Assembly (NCBI GenBank): GCA_037444005.1
Contig: JBBING010000033.1
Span: 1 to 23,663 of the forward strand
DNA from: DATLZC01 sp037444005
GTDB taxonomy: Bacteria; Chloroflexota; Dehalococcoidia; DSTF01; JACRBR01
Reading direction: 5' to 3'
Length of the DNA: 23,663 nucleotides
The notes below the pieces were generated by a model, which saw only the letters and a list, made by a program, of their open reading frames with translations, did not search any database and was not told where the DNA came from. Shown here one piece after another: positions 21,512-23,663 of this stretch. Position 1 is the first letter of the stretch. Each line of letters begins with the position of its first letter. The position numbers and the translations under genes were made by a program.

Positions 21512-23663
21512 ATGGGAGCCACGACCGAATCGTTCTTGTTCTCCCGGTGGCCGCGGATGGCCGCCCGTCATCCATGGCGCGTCCTCACGGGCGCCGCCGT
21601 TCTCGCCGCCATCCTGGGCGCGACGTCGTTCACATGGCGCGGCGACTTCACCGACCAGTTCAGCGCCCCGGGGACCGAATCTCAGCGCGCCATCGACCTC
21701 CTCCGCGAACGGTTCCCGCAGCAGGCAGGCGACACCGCCTTCGTGGTCGTGAAAGCCGACGCCGGATTCGATGACGCCGAAGCGCGAGCGCGGGTGGACG
21801 CGCTCGTCGCGGCGCTTGAGGAGCTGCCGCACGTCGTGGAGGTGACGTCTCCCTTCGAGGCCAACGGCGCCATTTCGCCCGACGGGCGGATCGCGCGCAT
21901 CACGGTCCTGTACGACGCCCGTGCCCGCGACCTGCCTCGCGCGAGCGTGGAGGCGCTCGACCGGCTTCGCGAGCGTTCGAACGCGCCCGGCTTCCAGGTC
22001 GAGGTCGGCGGCAACGTCATCCGCGTGATCGAGCGGCCCGAAATGGGCCGCACGGAGCTGGTAGGCCTGAGCGCCGCCGTGGTGGTGCTCCTCGTCGCCT
22101 TCGGGTCGGTCGTCGCCATGGCGCTGCCCATCGGCACAGCGCTGCTGGCGCTGGGGCTGGGGCTGCTGGTGATCAGCCTGGCGACCCGCTTCGTAGCGCT
22201 GCCGTCGTTCACGCCGCAGTTCGCGGCGATGATCGGCCTGGGCGTCGGCATCGATTACGCCCTGCTCATCGTGACGCGCTTCAGGGAGGCGCTGTCGCGC
22301 GGGCTGGCGGTCGAGGACGCCATCGTCGAGGCATCGTCCACGGCGGGGCGGTCGGTGCTGTTCGCGGGGGGCACGGTCGTCGTGGCGATGCTCGGGCTGT
22401 GGGCCATCGGGACGCGGTTCGTCGCCGACCTGGGCACGGCGGCCGCCGTGATCGTCGCGTTCTCGGTGGCGGTCGCGCTCCTGGTGACGCCGGCGATGCT
22501 CGCGGTCGTTGGCCGAAACATCGACCGCTGGCGCGCGCCGTTCGTGCCCCCGGTGACGCACGAGAGCGAGCGCGGCTTCGGATACCGTCTCAGCGCGGTG
22601 ATCCAGCGGGCGCCACTGCCCGCGCTGCTGCTCGCGCTCGGGCTCCTCCTCACGCTCGCCCTGCCGCTTATGCGCATCCGGCTCGGCTCCTCTGACGCGG
22701 GGAGCAATCCGACATCCTTCACGTCGCGGCGCGCCTACGATCTGCTGTCCGAGGGCTTCGGACCGGGCTTCAACGGCCCCATCCTCATCGCCGCCAGCGT
22801 CGACCGGCCCGAAGACGCCGCGGTGGTGGAGCGCCTGCCCGAGCGGCTCGCCGGGCTTCCCGACGTCGCGTTCGTGGCGCCGCCGCGATTCAACGACGAC
22901 CGCACCGCGGCCACCATCACCGTAGTGCCGGAGAGCGCGCCCGACGCCAGAGAGACCTCGACGCTCGTGCACGCCCTGCGTCGGCGCCTGCGCGAGGAGA
23001 TCGCGGGTTCAGGCGTCACCGCCTATGTCGGGGGCACGACGGCGGCGTTCATCGACATCGGGGAGCGCATCACGGCGCGGCTACCGGCGCTCATCGCCAT
23101 CGTTATCGGCCTCAGTTTCGCGCTCCTGATGATGGCGTTCCGCTCGATCCTGGTCCCGGTGAAGGCGGCGCTGATGAACCTGCTCGCCATCGGGGCCGCC
23201 TACGGCGTCGTCGTCGCCGTGTTCCAGTGGGGATGGCTCGGGGATGTGATCGGCGTCGCCCGCACAGGACCGATCGAGTCGTTCCTCCCGATGTTCCTGT
23301 TCGCCATCCTGTTCGGCCTCTCGATGGACTACGAGGTCTTCCTCGTGAGCCGCATCCGCGAGGAGTACCTGCGGACGGGCGACGCCAGCGGGGCGGTGGC
23401 GCGCGGGCTGTCGCTCACCACGCGCCTCATCTCGGCAGCGGCCGCCATCATGGTCGCCGTCTTTCTGAGCTTCGCGTTCGCCGAGCAGCGCGTGATCAAA
23501 GAGTTCGGCGTCGGGCTGGCGACGGCGGTGTTTCTGGACGCGACGGTCGTGCGTCTGGTGCTGGTGCCGTCCGTCATGCAGCTCCTCGGGGACGCGAACT
23601 GGTGGTTCCCCGCCGCGCTGGACCGCGTCCTGCCGCGGCTCGCCATCGAGCGGCCGCCCATCG
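21512..23663 (+). CDS. MMPL/RND-superfamily transporter (partial, 3' end cut by window edge)
   Basis: Open from the ATG at 21512 to the window edge, 717 residues, nearly a full family length. MMPL proteins export lipids or hydrophobic compounds using the proton gradient. There are two parallel halves, each with a helix, an extracytoplasmic loop domain and five or six further helices. Conserved helix-4 motifs are GLGVGIDYALLIVTRFREAL (near 245-264) and FGLSMDYEVFLVSRIREEY (near 598-616); the Asp-Tyr pair in each is the proton-relay signature. The first loop (about 45-170) starts SAPGTESQRAIDLLRERFPQQ; the second (about 390-515) starts GSSDAGSNPTSFTSRRAYDLL. The ATG is the only start, as a stop lies at 21488. 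The ribosome-binding site is weak. No lipid-synthesis gene is visible, so the cargo is unknown. Confidence 0.92.
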   Translation, partial: MGATTESFLFSRWPRMAARHPWRVLTGAAVLAAILGATSFTWRGDFTDQFSAPGTESQRAIDLLRERFPQQAGDTAFVVVKADAGFDDAEARARVDALVAALEELPHVVEVTSPFEANGAISPDGRIARITVLYDARARDLPRASVEALDRLRERSNAPGFQVEVGGNVIRVIERPEMGRTELVGLSAAVVVLLVAFGSVVAMALPIGTALLALGLGLLVISLATRFVALPSFTPQFAAMIGLGVGIDYALLIVTRFREALSRGLAVEDAIVEASSTAGRSVLFAGGTVVVAMLGLWAIGTRFVADLGTAAAVIVAFSVAVALLVTPAMLAVVGRNIDRWRAPFVPPVTHESERGFGYRLSAVIQRAPLPALLLALGLLLTLALPLMRIRLGSSDAGSNPTSFTSRRAYDLLSEGFGPGFNGPILIAASVDRPEDAAVVERLPERLAGLPDVAFVAPPRFNDDRTAATITVVPESAPDARETSTLVHALRRRLREEIAGSGVTAYVGGTTAAFIDIGERITARLPALIAIVIGLSFALLMMAFRSILVPVKAALMNLLAIGAAYGVVVAVFQWGWLGDVIGVARTGPIESFLPMFLFAILFGLSMDYEVFLVSRIREEYLRTGDASGAVARGLSLTTRLISAAAAIMVAVFLSFAFAEQRVIKEFGVGLATAVFLDATVVRLVLVPSVMQLLGDANWWFPAALDRVLPRLAIERPPI

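Noticed and set aside
21302..22972. A 556-residue minus-strand frame opposite the MMPL gene
   Set aside because: Composition is an antisense artefact; the plus frame encodes clear MMPL helices and motifs.

Overview
This is a GC-rich bacterial chromosomal segment of about 23.7 kb, densely coding in two long blocks. The most likely source is Chloroflexota (a Dehalococcoidia- or Thermomicrobia-like lineage). The reasons are high GC, a CIRCE-controlled groEL with no groES beside it, and a Tad pilus locus with two TadG-like proteins but no secretin, pilotin or other outer-membrane component. This placement is inferred from gene content only; a marker-protein search would be needed to confirm it.

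Left block (1-9080). A partial pheS runs off the left edge on the minus strand. It is divergent from a plus-strand pair: a stand-alone Lrp/AsnC ligand-binding (RAM) protein and moeA. A perfect 20-bp palindrome separates moeA from the convergent minus-strand operon infC-rpmI-rplT, all three genes of which start with GTG. In many bacteria the order is infC-rpmI-rplT-pheS-pheT; here that order is kept on the minus strand but interrupted by the two opposite-strand genes. Next come an unrecognised 273-residue protein, CIRCE-groEL, an unrecognised 148-residue protein closed by a strong terminator, a UbiB/ABC1-family kinase-like protein, and a small two-helix membrane protein on the minus strand.

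Repeat and leader region (8309-10050). A nested inverted-repeat structure fills 8309-8897: heptamer arrays on the outside, 32-36 bp tandem repeats and palindrome arms inside. The left heptamer array supplies the last codons of ubiB. A stretch of about 970 nt without a convincing gene follows. It holds a good sigma70-type promoter at 9405-9434 and two perfect GC-rich stem-loops, and is either a very long structured leader or a separate RNA gene.

Right block (10051-21414). This is a compact Tad/Flp pilus operon: flp pilin, a 15-bp intercistronic hairpin, TadE, a TadG-like protein with a von Willebrand A domain, a second TadG-like protein, CpaB, CpaE (degenerate receiver plus ParA/MinD ATPase), CpaF, TadB, TadC. 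It then continues, with gaps of 3 and 14 nt, into two unusual genes: a J-domain-like/FHA-like fusion protein lacking both hallmark motifs, and an AAA+ ATPase with an N-terminal winged-helix-like region. These two look like an integral accessory or regulatory module of the pilus system. No prepilin peptidase (TadV/CpaA) is present, so it must be encoded elsewhere. The window ends inside an MMPL/RND-family transporter gene with its own candidate promoter.
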